Positions 46,871-54,235 of a stretch of 64,000 nt of DNA are shown piece after piece. Made by a program: the position numbers and the translations under genes. Position 1 is the first letter of the stretch. Each line of letters opens with the position of its first letter. Under the pieces are notes generated by a model, which did no database searches, was not told the DNA's origin, and worked only from the letters and a program-made list of their open reading frames with translations. This DNA is from Enterobacteriaceae bacterium RIT693 (GTDB lineage Bacteria > Pseudomonadota > Gammaproteobacteria > Enterobacterales > Enterobacteriaceae): assembly GCA_009668225.1 (NCBI GenBank), contig WJYK01000010.1, positions 62,001 through 126,000 of the forward strand. The letters run 5' to 3'.

Positions 46871-47224
46871 ATGAGCGAAGAGATCGCAGCGGATTCCTGC
46901 GCATTTATGGGCGATACGGGTTTTGCCTATACGCTGTCGCTGGTCAATGGGAAATATAAAATGATCATTCTCTACGCGCTGGCGGAGCATAAACCGGTGA
47001 TTCGTTTCAACGAGCTGAAGCGCTGCATCGGTACTATCTCATTCCGGACCCTGAGCCTGACGCTGAAAGAGCTGGAAAACGACGGGCTGATTATCCGTAA
47101 TGAATATCCGCAGATCCCGCCCAAGGTGGAGTACAGCCTTTCAGAGCGAGGTAAGTCGCTGATCCCGGTGCTGGATATGATGTGTGAATGGGGAAATGTG
47201 CATCGCCATGATGGGCTGAAGTGA
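46871..47224 (+). CDS. HxlR-family transcriptional regulator
   Basis: Winged-helix regulator of the HxlR group (YodB/HypR/QorR type). ATG 46871 (M-S-E-E-I-A-A-D) gives 117 residues; the upstream ATG at 46838 falls in the operator. Domain signature: LVNGKYKMIILYAL, RFNELKRCIGTISFRTLS, LKELENDGLI, PPKVEYSLSERG. Cys10 near the N-terminus resembles the redox-sensing Cys of YodB and HypR. Likely controls the divergent reductase. Exact inducer unknown. Confidence 0.85.
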   Translation: MSEEIAADSCAFMGDTGFAYTLSLVNGKYKMIILYALAEHKPVIRFNELKRCIGTISFRTLSLTLKELENDGLIIRNEYPQIPPKVEYSLSERGKSLIPVLDMMCEWGNVHRHDGLK

Positions 47225-47254
47225 GGCCTCCCGCGGGTTGGCGGGAAGCCGGTT

Positions 47255-47719
47255 TTAACGCAGGTGATGAACGACCTGGTTGCTGCTGCCGCGCCAGATA
47301 AGCGCCGGATCTTTTAAATCCTGAACAAACTTGCCGTCGACCAGCACGCTAATCAACCCAACCACTTCCTGCTGGGCTGCGTTCAGTTCGTCAATCTTAT
47401 ATCCCGTCCAGACCCAGATATCCTTGCCGGGGCATTCGGCGCGTACGCGCTGCACCAGTTTAAGAATCTCCGGCACATTTTGTGGGTGCAGCGGGTCACC
47501 GCCCGAAAGCGAAATTCCCTGGCGCTTAACGCGGGTATCGTTGAGGTCGGCAATAATGCGGTCGGCCATTTCTGGGGTGAACGGCATACCTGAATTCACG
47601 CGCCAGGTGCTCTTGTTGTAGCAGCCGGGGCATTCATGCACGCAGCCTGAGACAAACAGCGTACAGCGAGTGCCGGGTCCATTGACGATGTCGACGGGAT
47701 AGTATTGATGATAATTCAT
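47255..47719 (-). CDS. nrdG: Anaerobic ribonucleotide reductase activating enzyme NrdG
   Basis: Radical-SAM enzyme that installs the glycyl radical on NrdD. ATG 47719 (M-N-Y-H-Q-Y-Y) gives 154 residues as in E. coli; a longer frame from 47776 would translate the ERIC-like element. Cluster motif CxxxCxxC: Cys26, Cys30, Cys33 in SGCVHECPGCYNK. Ends WRGSSNQVVHHLR. Downstream of nrdD, separated by 188 bases containing a repeat. Confidence 0.96.
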   Translation of the reverse strand: MNYHQYYPVDIVNGPGTRCTLFVSGCVHECPGCYNKSTWRVNSGMPFTPEMADRIIADLNDTRVKRQGISLSGGDPLHPQNVPEILKLVQRVRAECPGKDIWVWTGYKIDELNAAQQEVVGLISVLVDGKFVQDLKDPALIWRGSSNQVVHHLR

Positions 47720-47730
47720 TTTCGCGTCCC

Positions 47731-47833
47731 AATTAACGTCATAACTGTGTTGGCTGCTCTCACTCACCCCGGTCACTTACTTATGTAAGCTCCCGGGGAT
47801 TCCTTCTTTTGCCGCCTTGTTTTGACGTCAATT
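47731..47833. repeat. ERIC-like element between nrdD and nrdG
   Basis: Core TCACTTACTTATGTAAGCTC and flanking CACCCC/CGGGGATTC match the central part of the ERIC (IRU) consensus, with GTTGGCTGCTC before and TTGCCGCCTTG after. Outer ends are degenerate but pair with each other (AACGTCA/TGACGTCAATT). About 103 bases against 127 for a full element. Confidence 0.75.
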
Positions 47834-47907
47834 GCTTTGCGAAAAACTTACTGAAAGTTAGCTTTACCCCAAAGATTTGGCAGCGTTAAAGGCTAAAACT
47901 GAAATCG

Positions 47908-50043
47908 TTAACCGATCTGCCCGTTACCCAGGTGCTTAACGCGACGCTTAACTTCTTCCTGCTTGCCGGCGTTGAACGGACGCGCGTCCGGGCTGCCGAG
48001 GTAGCCACATACGCGGCGGGTAACCGATACGCGTGCGGCGTCATGGTTGCCACATTTTGGGCAGGTAAAGCCCTTGCTGGTGCACTCGAATTCGCCGGTA
48101 AAGCCACACTCGTAGCATTCATCGATTGGCGTGTTGGTACCGTAATAAGGCACATGCTGATAGCTGTAATCCCATACATCTTCCAGCGCCCGCAGGTTGT
48201 GCTGAATGTTCGGGTATTCGCCGTAGCAAATGAAGCCGCCGTTAGCCAGCGGTGGGTACGGGGCCTCGAAGTCGATTTTGTCGTAAGGGTTCACCTTTTT
48301 CTCCACGTCGAGGTGGAAGCTATTGGTGTAGTAGCCTTTGTCGGTCACGCCAGGCACGACGCCGAATTCTGCGGTATCAAGGCGGCAGAAGCGGTCGCAC
48401 AGGTTTTCACTCGGCGTGCTGTAGAGGCTAAAGCCGTAGCCGGTTTCTTCTTTCCAGCTGTCGGTGGCTTCGCGCAGGCGAGCCACGATAGTAACGGCTT
48501 TCTCGCGCAGGGCTTCGCTATCGTAAACGTGCTGGTTACCGAAGAGGGCGTTAACCGTTTCATGAATGCCGATATAGCCCAGCGAAATCGACGCGCGGCC
48601 GTTTTTAAAGATCTCAGACACGTCGTCGTCGGCCTTCAGGCGGACGCCGCAGGCGCCTTCCATATAGAGGATAGGGGCCACGCGAGCTTTGACGCCTTCC
48701 AGACGGGCAATGCGGGTCATCAGCGCTTTGCGCGCCAGCTGTAAACGATCGTCCAGCAGTTTCCAGAAAGTAGCCTCATCCCCTTTGGCTTCCAGCGCAA
48801 TGCGCGGCAGGTTCAGGCTTATTACGCCCAGGTTGTTACGCCCGTCGTGGATTTGCTCGCCGTTTTCTTCGTACACGCCCAGGAAGCTGCGGCAGCCCAT
48901 TGGCGTTTTAAACGAGCCGGTCACTTTCACAACCTGGTCGTAGTTAAGAATGTCCGGATACATGCGCTTGGACGCACATTCCAGCGCCAGCTGTTTGATG
49001 TCGTAGTTGGCATCACCAAACTTATGGTTCAGGCCGTCACGGATTGCAAAGACCAGTTTTGGGAACACCGCAGTTTTGCGGTTTTTGCCCAGCCCGGCGA
49101 TGCGGTTGCGCAGGATAGACGTCTGGATCAGGCGTGATTCCCAACTGGTACCGAGGCCAAAACCAAAGGTAACAAACGGCGTTTGCCCGTTGGCGGTATG
49201 CAGCGTATTCACTTCATATTCAAGGGACTGGAAAGCGTCGTAGCACTCTTTCTCGGTGCGGGAATGTGCATATTCCTCAGCATTCGGGATTTGCCACTCT
49301 TCGGCAATCTTACGGTGCTTGTTAAAGCTTTCGGTCACAAACGGCGCCAGCACTTCGTCGATGCGGTTGATGGTGGTGCCGCCGTAAATGTGGCTGGCAA
49401 CCTGGGCAATTATCTGCGCCGTTACCGCCGTTGCCGTAGAGATAGACTTCGGAGGTTCAATCTCGGCGTTACCCATTTTGAAGCCGTGGGTCAGCATGCC
49501 TTTCAAATCGATAAGCATGCAGTTAAACATTGGGAAGAACGGAGAATAATCGAGATCGTGATAGTGGATATCACCGCGCTCGTGTGCCAGCACGACGTCA
49601 CGCGGCAGCAGGTGCTGCTTGGCATAGTGCTTGGCGACGATCCCGGCCAGCAGATCTCGCTGGGTTGGGATCACCTTGCTGTCTTTGTTGGCGTTCTCGT
49701 TAAGCAGGGCGGAGTTAGTTTGCTCAACCAGGCCGCGAATTTCCTGGTTCAGGCGGCCACGCTTCTCGCGCTCAATATCGCGGTCATGGCGGTACTCAAT
49801 GTAGGCGCGCGCCAGCTGCTTGTAGTTACCGACCATGAGCTGGTTTTCCACGGCGACCTGGATCTCACCGATGTCTACCTGGCTGCGGCCTGCCATCTGC
49901 TGACTGACAATATCTGCGACGGTGGCGCAATAGTCCGCGTCATCGACTCCCGCTGCTTTAGCTGCACGCAGAATAGCTTCTCTGATGCGCTCTGAAGTGA
50001 AAGGTACTTTGCACCCGTCTCTTTTCATCACATGCGGTGTCAT
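47908..50043 (-). CDS. nrdD: Anaerobic (class III) ribonucleoside-triphosphate reductase NrdD
   Basis: Makes dNTPs without oxygen using formate and a glycyl radical. ATG 50043 (M-T-P-H-V-M-K-R) gives 711 residues against 712. N-terminal ATP-cone (about 1-95), the ten-stranded barrel with the active-site Cys region, zinc site CYECGF and CPKCGN, and the glycyl-radical loop RRVCGYLG near residue 680. Its first in-frame upstream ATG at 50076 has no match to the family. FNR and NrdR sites lie upstream. Confidence 0.97.
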   Translation of the reverse strand: MTPHVMKRDGCKVPFTSERIREAILRAAKAAGVDDADYCATVADIVSQQMAGRSQVDIGEIQVAVENQLMVGNYKQLARAYIEYRHDRDIEREKRGRLNQEIRGLVEQTNSALLNENANKDSKVIPTQRDLLAGIVAKHYAKQHLLPRDVVLAHERGDIHYHDLDYSPFFPMFNCMLIDLKGMLTHGFKMGNAEIEPPKSISTATAVTAQIIAQVASHIYGGTTINRIDEVLAPFVTESFNKHRKIAEEWQIPNAEEYAHSRTEKECYDAFQSLEYEVNTLHTANGQTPFVTFGFGLGTSWESRLIQTSILRNRIAGLGKNRKTAVFPKLVFAIRDGLNHKFGDANYDIKQLALECASKRMYPDILNYDQVVKVTGSFKTPMGCRSFLGVYEENGEQIHDGRNNLGVISLNLPRIALEAKGDEATFWKLLDDRLQLARKALMTRIARLEGVKARVAPILYMEGACGVRLKADDDVSEIFKNGRASISLGYIGIHETVNALFGNQHVYDSEALREKAVTIVARLREATDSWKEETGYGFSLYSTPSENLCDRFCRLDTAEFGVVPGVTDKGYYTNSFHLDVEKKVNPYDKIDFEAPYPPLANGGFICYGEYPNIQHNLRALEDVWDYSYQHVPYYGTNTPIDECYECGFTGEFECTSKGFTCPKCGNHDAARVSVTRRVCGYLGSPDARPFNAGKQEEVKRRVKHLGNGQIG

Positions 50044-50233
50044 TGTCTCTCCATTTTTATAAAAGGTTATCCACAAAGGATGGGAGGCTCCGGGAGCGCG
50101 TAGCTATTTGTCCTGCCATAGACTTCCCGAAGTGCGGCCCTGTTTATCCACAGATAATCCCCAGATTTATCCCTGAGGTGCTGTAGCTATATTAGTCGAT
50201 AGATACAACATGTAGGGCCGGGATGCATTTTAA

Positions 50234-50249
50234 GTTCTATATATAGTGA
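50234..50249 (-). promoter_or_regulatory. NrdR box at nrdD
   Basis: GTTCTATATATAGTGA: the core CTATATATAG is palindromic and fits the NrdR box pattern ACAC-TATAT-AGTGT type. A second box about 31 bases away, as NrdR usually needs, is only weakly visible (around 50203-50218). Confidence 0.55.
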
Positions 50250-50259
50250 TTTGCATCAA
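50246..50259 (-). promoter_or_regulatory. FNR box at nrdD
   Basis: GTGATTTGCATCAA, one mismatch from TTGAT-N4-ATCAA. It overlaps the NrdR box by four bases. nrdDG in E. coli is FNR-activated. Confidence 0.65.
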
Positions 50260-50339
50260 ACATGTTTACCATTTTATTGATGCAGAACAAGGTAAATCGG
50301 GGGCGGTAGAAACGGTGGGCGTTCGCAAAAAAAAGTAAA

Positions 50340-51221
50340 TTAACGGCGGAATTTTTCGTTTAAATATTCAACGAATACGGCCGTTCTGGGAGGGAGTTTT
50401 CCGCCGGCATACTTCATCCAAAGCTGCTGCGGCGCGGGCGTGTACTCTTTCAGAATTGCCTTAAGCCGGCCTTCCTCCACGAGCTTATCCAGATACCAGT
50501 TTGCCAGGCAAATAATGCCCATTCCTGAAAGTGCCGCGTCGACCAGCGAATCCGGTGACGTGGTGATAAACCACGAAGAGGCTTCGTCTATCAGCGAGTC
50601 ATCATCCAGCCAATGTTGCAGGCGGCCCGTGCCGGGGTTACGGTGCACAAGGCAGCGGTGATGCAACAGTTCTTCCGGCTTTTGTGGTGTGCCGTAGCGT
50701 TCAAGGTAGGAGGGCGTTGCCGCCACTATCGTTTTGCTTTCATAAAGTTCGCGTGCCACTACGCGGCTATCGCGCACAGTTCGGTGCCCAATGGCAATAT
50801 CTATCCGCTCGCCAATCAGATTAACGCTGCGGGCTTCCATGGAGAGTTCGATGCGTATCTGCGGATAGCGCCGCTGGAATTCGCTCATCAGGGGCATCAG
50901 GCAGTGACGACCAAAGCCGGGGATCACGCTAACGCGCAGCAGGCCGGAGGGTTCCGCGCCGGGGTTGACCAGCGCCTGGTTCAATGCGTGCCACAGCGGC
51001 GCAACCTGTTCACGCAGCGCTGTGCCTTCCTCGGTAAGCACCACGTAGTGCGTATTGCGCACGAAAAGCACGATCCCGAGCCGCTGTTCAAGCTGGCGTA
51101 TGCTCTTACTCACCGCCGCAGGCGTGATGCCCAGCTGGCGCGCAGCGGCGGAAAAGCTCTCGCAGTCTGCTGCCGCGAGAAAAGCCGGAATGAGCCGATG
51201 AACGTCTGCCGAAAGCATCAT
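50340..51221 (-). CDS. LysR-family transcriptional regulator
   Basis: LTTR with N-terminal HTH (FLAAADCESFSAAARQLGITPAAVSKSIRQLEQRLG) and a substrate-binding domain with VSVIPGFGRHCLMPLM and RYPQIRIELS. ATG 51221 follows AGG by eight bases and gives 293 residues; ATG 51254 has no ribosome site. It resembles the AaeR/YafC/DhcR-like group that often governs a divergent oxidoreductase. Divergent from the quinone reductase at 51322. Effector unknown. Confidence 0.88.
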   Translation of the reverse strand: MMLSADVHRLIPAFLAAADCESFSAAARQLGITPAAVSKSIRQLEQRLGIVLFVRNTHYVVLTEEGTALREQVAPLWHALNQALVNPGAEPSGLLRVSVIPGFGRHCLMPLMSEFQRRYPQIRIELSMEARSVNLIGERIDIAIGHRTVRDSRVVARELYESKTIVAATPSYLERYGTPQKPEELLHHRCLVHRNPGTGRLQHWLDDDSLIDEASSWFITTSPDSLVDAALSGMGIICLANWYLDKLVEEGRLKAILKEYTPAPQQLWMKYAGGKLPPRTAVFVEYLNEKFRR

Positions 51222-51321
51222 GCTTGTAACCTTTGGTTGAAACAGATGTGCCATGTTATGGACTACAGGTAAGGTCTGTCATCTGAAAAGATAGCCTCAT
51301 CCCAAAAATGAGGTCTGAAAA

Positions 51322-51852
51322 ATGAAAAAAATATTAGTTCTGGCGGCGCACCGTTCCCCTGATGAATCCCGCATTAACCATGCCGGTGTTGTTGCCCTGA
51401 AAGGTATAGAGGGCGTGACCGTCCACGAGCTGAAACGCGAATACCCGGATCACCAGATTGACGTGGCACGTGAGCAGACGCTGCTGCTGGAGCATGAATC
51501 TGTGGTGCTGATGTTCCCGTTCTGGTGGTACAGCTCCCCGGCGATCCTTAAGGACTGGCAGGATCAGGTGCTGACTTTCGGCTTTGCTTACGGCACCAGC
51601 GGTACCGCGCTGCACGGTAAAAAAATGATGGTGATGACCTCAACAGGTGGCCTGGCCGAGGCCTACAGCGCCGAAGGGGCAAACCACTATACGGTGGATG
51701 AGCTACTGCTGCCGTTCCGTGCGATGGCGAATAAAACCGGTATGATCTGGCAGACACCCGCGCTGATCCAGGGGGCGAACACCATTACGGAAGCGCTGAT
51801 TGATGAAGGTGTAAACGGCTGGCTGAGCCGGATTCAGGGGCTGAAAGGGTAA
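51322..51852 (+). CDS. Flavodoxin-fold NAD(P)H quinone oxidoreductase (KefF/YwrO-like)
   Basis: 176-residue reductase of the NQO/flavodoxin-2 fold. Start MKKILVLAAHRSPDESRINHAG; signature LMFPFWWYSSPAILKDWQDQVLTFGFAYG and the GTALHGKKMMVMTSTGG stretch that binds flavin phosphate or pyridine in relatives. GAGG lies eight bases before ATG 51322. Regulated most likely by the divergent LysR protein. Same size and motif layout as the 46220-46750 gene but clearly different in sequence. Confidence 0.86.
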   Translation: MKKILVLAAHRSPDESRINHAGVVALKGIEGVTVHELKREYPDHQIDVAREQTLLLEHESVVLMFPFWWYSSPAILKDWQDQVLTFGFAYGTSGTALHGKKMMVMTSTGGLAEAYSAEGANHYTVDELLLPFRAMANKTGMIWQTPALIQGANTITEALIDEGVNGWLSRIQGLKG

Positions 51853-52524
51853 TTTATCCCTCACCTCAGGCTGCCTCTTAGTCACAAATACACTCTATGA
51901 AGGATCGGCTCAGGTTCCGTTCACCAGTACATTTGCTTCCCTCTGCAGGCTCGGAATACGGTGAACGTGTCCGGGGGATAACGCCATCCCCCGAACAGCC
52001 CCGGCGCCCGGCGAGCTTATCGCCGCTGAAGCGGTAAACCCACCGGCCATCACCCAAACATTCGGGGTCGTTCGCGATTCGTTCCCGACGATCGCTCTCT
52101 TTCGCTGCTCCCGGCAGCTCAACCCCGCCTGAGTTGGGTCATAACCGGGGGCGATAAGAGCCGGGAACAAGGGCGTGGCTGCGGGTCTTGAAGCGACTGT
52201 GACTTTGTGTGTAGCTGCGGGTTAAAAGCGAGGCACGGTTCCGGCTTAAATCGCCTCGGTTTTCTCTCAGACTGGCCAGGGTCCGGACGTCGGGAACGGC
52301 CGGAGGCTGAGAACGTCGGGAACGCATCTCAGCCGACCCAGGACTGGGAGATAAAACGGAGGTCTGCCGCTTCAGCGGTCGATTTATTTGGCCGGGAGTC
52401 CGGGGTCTCGGGGGAATGACGGCGATTCTCCCGAGACGTTCACCGGTTCGATGGCGGCATGTGAAACTGTATTTGAAGTGAACGGAATATTCGCCTGCTC
52501 TGCATAAATAGAGCAAGTACCAGG
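51853..52524. other. 672-base region without a supported gene
   Basis: Between the quinone reductase and treC. Short ORFs exist on both strands (86 codons at 51910-52170, 125 at 52139-52516, 70 at 52207-52419) but they cross hairpins, overlap each other and look like no family I know. Nearly all of it is the inverted repeat described separately. The remaining flanks (51853-51914 and 52489-52524) show nothing clear. Confidence 0.7.
51915..52488. repeat. Giant imperfect inverted repeat with multiple hairpins
   Basis: Two arms of about 250 bases (51915-52168 and 52238-52488) in opposite orientation around a 69-base centre. Five landmarks mirror each other about one centre near 52202: TTCCGTTCAC (51915 and 52479-52488), GGTGAACGT, CCGCTGAAGCGG (52023-52034 and 52367-52378), CGTTCCCGACG (52080-52090 and 52314-52324) and GGCGAT plus AGCCGG-GAAC (52150-52168 and 52238-52255). 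Each arm also holds its own hairpins, for example CGGGGGAT/ATCCCCCG (51972-51993) and a 13-base stem GTCTCGGGGGAAT/ATTCTCCCGAGAC (52405-52437). GC-rich, unlike typical intergenic DNA here. No transposase. Function unknown. Confidence 0.8.
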
Positions 52525-54183
52525 TTAACGCTTAACCCAGTACACCGCCTCAAACGGCCTCAGGCTCATCTCACCTGGTGTAGCGGCTGCGTTAGAGTAG
52601 TTGCTCATCAGCACTTCCCATTCACCGTCATGGCTCTCCAGCTGCAGCCATTGCGCTTCCCCGCTAAGGTTAGCGGCAACCACCAGCGTCTGGCCTTCGT
52701 GTTGGCGGCTGTAGCTCCATACCAGCGGGTGCTCCGGGAGCAAGTCCTGATAGTTACCCAGGGTCAGCACTGGCTCGGCCTTACGCAGCTTAATCAGCCG
52801 CTGGTAGGTATAGAACACCGAGTCGCTGTCTTCCAGCGCCGCCGCCGCGTTCACCGTATGGACATTATCGCACAGGCCAATCCACGGTGTGCCTTCGCTA
52901 AAACCTGCGTTCTTGCCCGCATCCCACTGCATCGGCGTGCGGCTGTTGTCGCGTGACTTGCTGGCGAGGATGGCCATCAGCGTGTCGCTGTCGCGTCCAA
53001 GCGTGCGCAGCTCGGCAAACATATTGAGGCTTTCTACATCGCGATACTGATCGATGCTGGAGAAGTGCGGGTTGGTCATCCCAATCTCTTCGCCCTGATA
53101 GATGTATGGCGTTCCTTGCATGCCGTGCAGCACCATCGCTAGCATTTTCGCCGACGTTGTGCGCAGCTCGCCTTCGTGACCAAAACGGGAAACAATGCGT
53201 GGCTGGTCATGGTTACACCAGAACAGCGCGTTCCAGGCCACGTTATGCATGCCCTGCTGCCAGTGGTTGAAGATGGACTTCAGCTCCACATAGTCTGGTT
53301 TTGCCAGCGTCCATTTCTCGCCGCCCGGATAGTCGACCTTCAGGTGGTGGAAGTTAAAGGTCATCGACAGCTCGCTGCCGTCGAGCGCACCGTATTTTTG
53401 GCAGTTATCCAGCGAGGTGGAGGACATCTCGCCGACGGTCATCAGGCCGAGCGGCTTAAAGGCATCGCGGCTGAATTCCTGCAGGTACTCGTGAACGCGC
53501 GGTCCGTCAGTATAGAAACGACGCCCGTCGCCGCCGTTCACATCATTCGGAAACGCCTGGTCTTTTGAAACCAGGTTAATCACATCAAGGCGCAGGCCGT
53601 CCACGCCACGGTTGGCCCAGAACTCACAGACTTTTTTCAGCTCGGCGCGAACCTCCGGGTTCTCCCAGTTGAGATCGGCCTGCTCGGGAGCGAACAGGTG
53701 CAGATAGTATTGGCCGGTTTCGGCCTGCCACTGCCAGGCGTTACCGCCAAATTTTGAGCGCCAGTTATTCGGCAGAACATCCGGCGTGCCGTCGCGCCAG
53801 ATATAGAACTCGCGATACGGGCTGCTTTTATCCAGCGACTTCTGGAACCATTCATGCTTCGTGGAGGTATGGTTAAACACCATGTCCAGAATGATGCGGA
53901 TACCGCGCTGGTGGGCTTCGGCTACCAGTGAATCGAAGTCGTCCAGCGTGCCGTAGGTGGGGTCAATAGCGCAGTAATCCGCTACGTCATAGCCGTTATC
54001 GATCTGCGGGGAGAGGTAAAACGGCGTCAGCCAGATGGCATCCACGCCTAACTTCTGAAGGTAGTCCAGGCGTTTAATCACGCCTTTCAGGTCGCCGGTG
54101 CCGCTGCCGGTGGTGTCCTGAAAACTCTTTGGGTAAATCTGATAGATGACGCCGTGCTGCCACCACGGAGGAGTGATATTCAT
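52525..54183 (-). CDS. treC: Trehalose-6-phosphate hydrolase TreC
   Basis: GH13 enzyme that splits trehalose 6-phosphate into glucose and glucose 6-phosphate after TreB uptake. 552 residues against 551 in E. coli. Start MNITPPWWQHGVIYQIYPKSFQD; catalytic nucleophile Asp in GLRLDVINLVS and acid Glu in TVGEMSS; later NHDQPR. 52 bases after treB, same operon. The giant inverted repeat lies just beyond its stop. Confidence 0.96.
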   Translation of the reverse strand: MNITPPWWQHGVIYQIYPKSFQDTTGSGTGDLKGVIKRLDYLQKLGVDAIWLTPFYLSPQIDNGYDVADYCAIDPTYGTLDDFDSLVAEAHQRGIRIILDMVFNHTSTKHEWFQKSLDKSSPYREFYIWRDGTPDVLPNNWRSKFGGNAWQWQAETGQYYLHLFAPEQADLNWENPEVRAELKKVCEFWANRGVDGLRLDVINLVSKDQAFPNDVNGGDGRRFYTDGPRVHEYLQEFSRDAFKPLGLMTVGEMSSTSLDNCQKYGALDGSELSMTFNFHHLKVDYPGGEKWTLAKPDYVELKSIFNHWQQGMHNVAWNALFWCNHDQPRIVSRFGHEGELRTTSAKMLAMVLHGMQGTPYIYQGEEIGMTNPHFSSIDQYRDVESLNMFAELRTLGRDSDTLMAILASKSRDNSRTPMQWDAGKNAGFSEGTPWIGLCDNVHTVNAAAALEDSDSVFYTYQRLIKLRKAEPVLTLGNYQDLLPEHPLVWSYSRQHEGQTLVVAANLSGEAQWLQLESHDGEWEVLMSNYSNAAATPGEMSLRPFEAVYWVKR

Positions 54184-54235
54184 AGCGGATTCCTGCTAGC
54201 TGAAGGGGGGCATTGCTGCCCCCCGGTAAATCGAA

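Larger units (their letters stand above)
50044..50339 (-). other. nrdD leader and control region
   Basis: 296 bases between nrdD and the LysR gene. Besides the FNR and NrdR sites (separate entries) it has a long leader of about 170 bases and a polyA tract at 50326-50333 that is a T8 run at the end of the LysR gene's minus strand. No ORF is supported. Confidence 0.6.

Noticed and set aside
47720-47776. N-terminal extension of nrdG by 19 residues
   Set aside because: It would translate the ERIC-like element; the 154-residue form matches the family exactly.
51910-52516. Three short ORFs (86, 125 and 70 codons) in the giant inverted repeat
   Set aside because: They overlap each other on both strands, cross strong hairpins and lack good ribosome sites; the repeat explains the open frames better than coding does.
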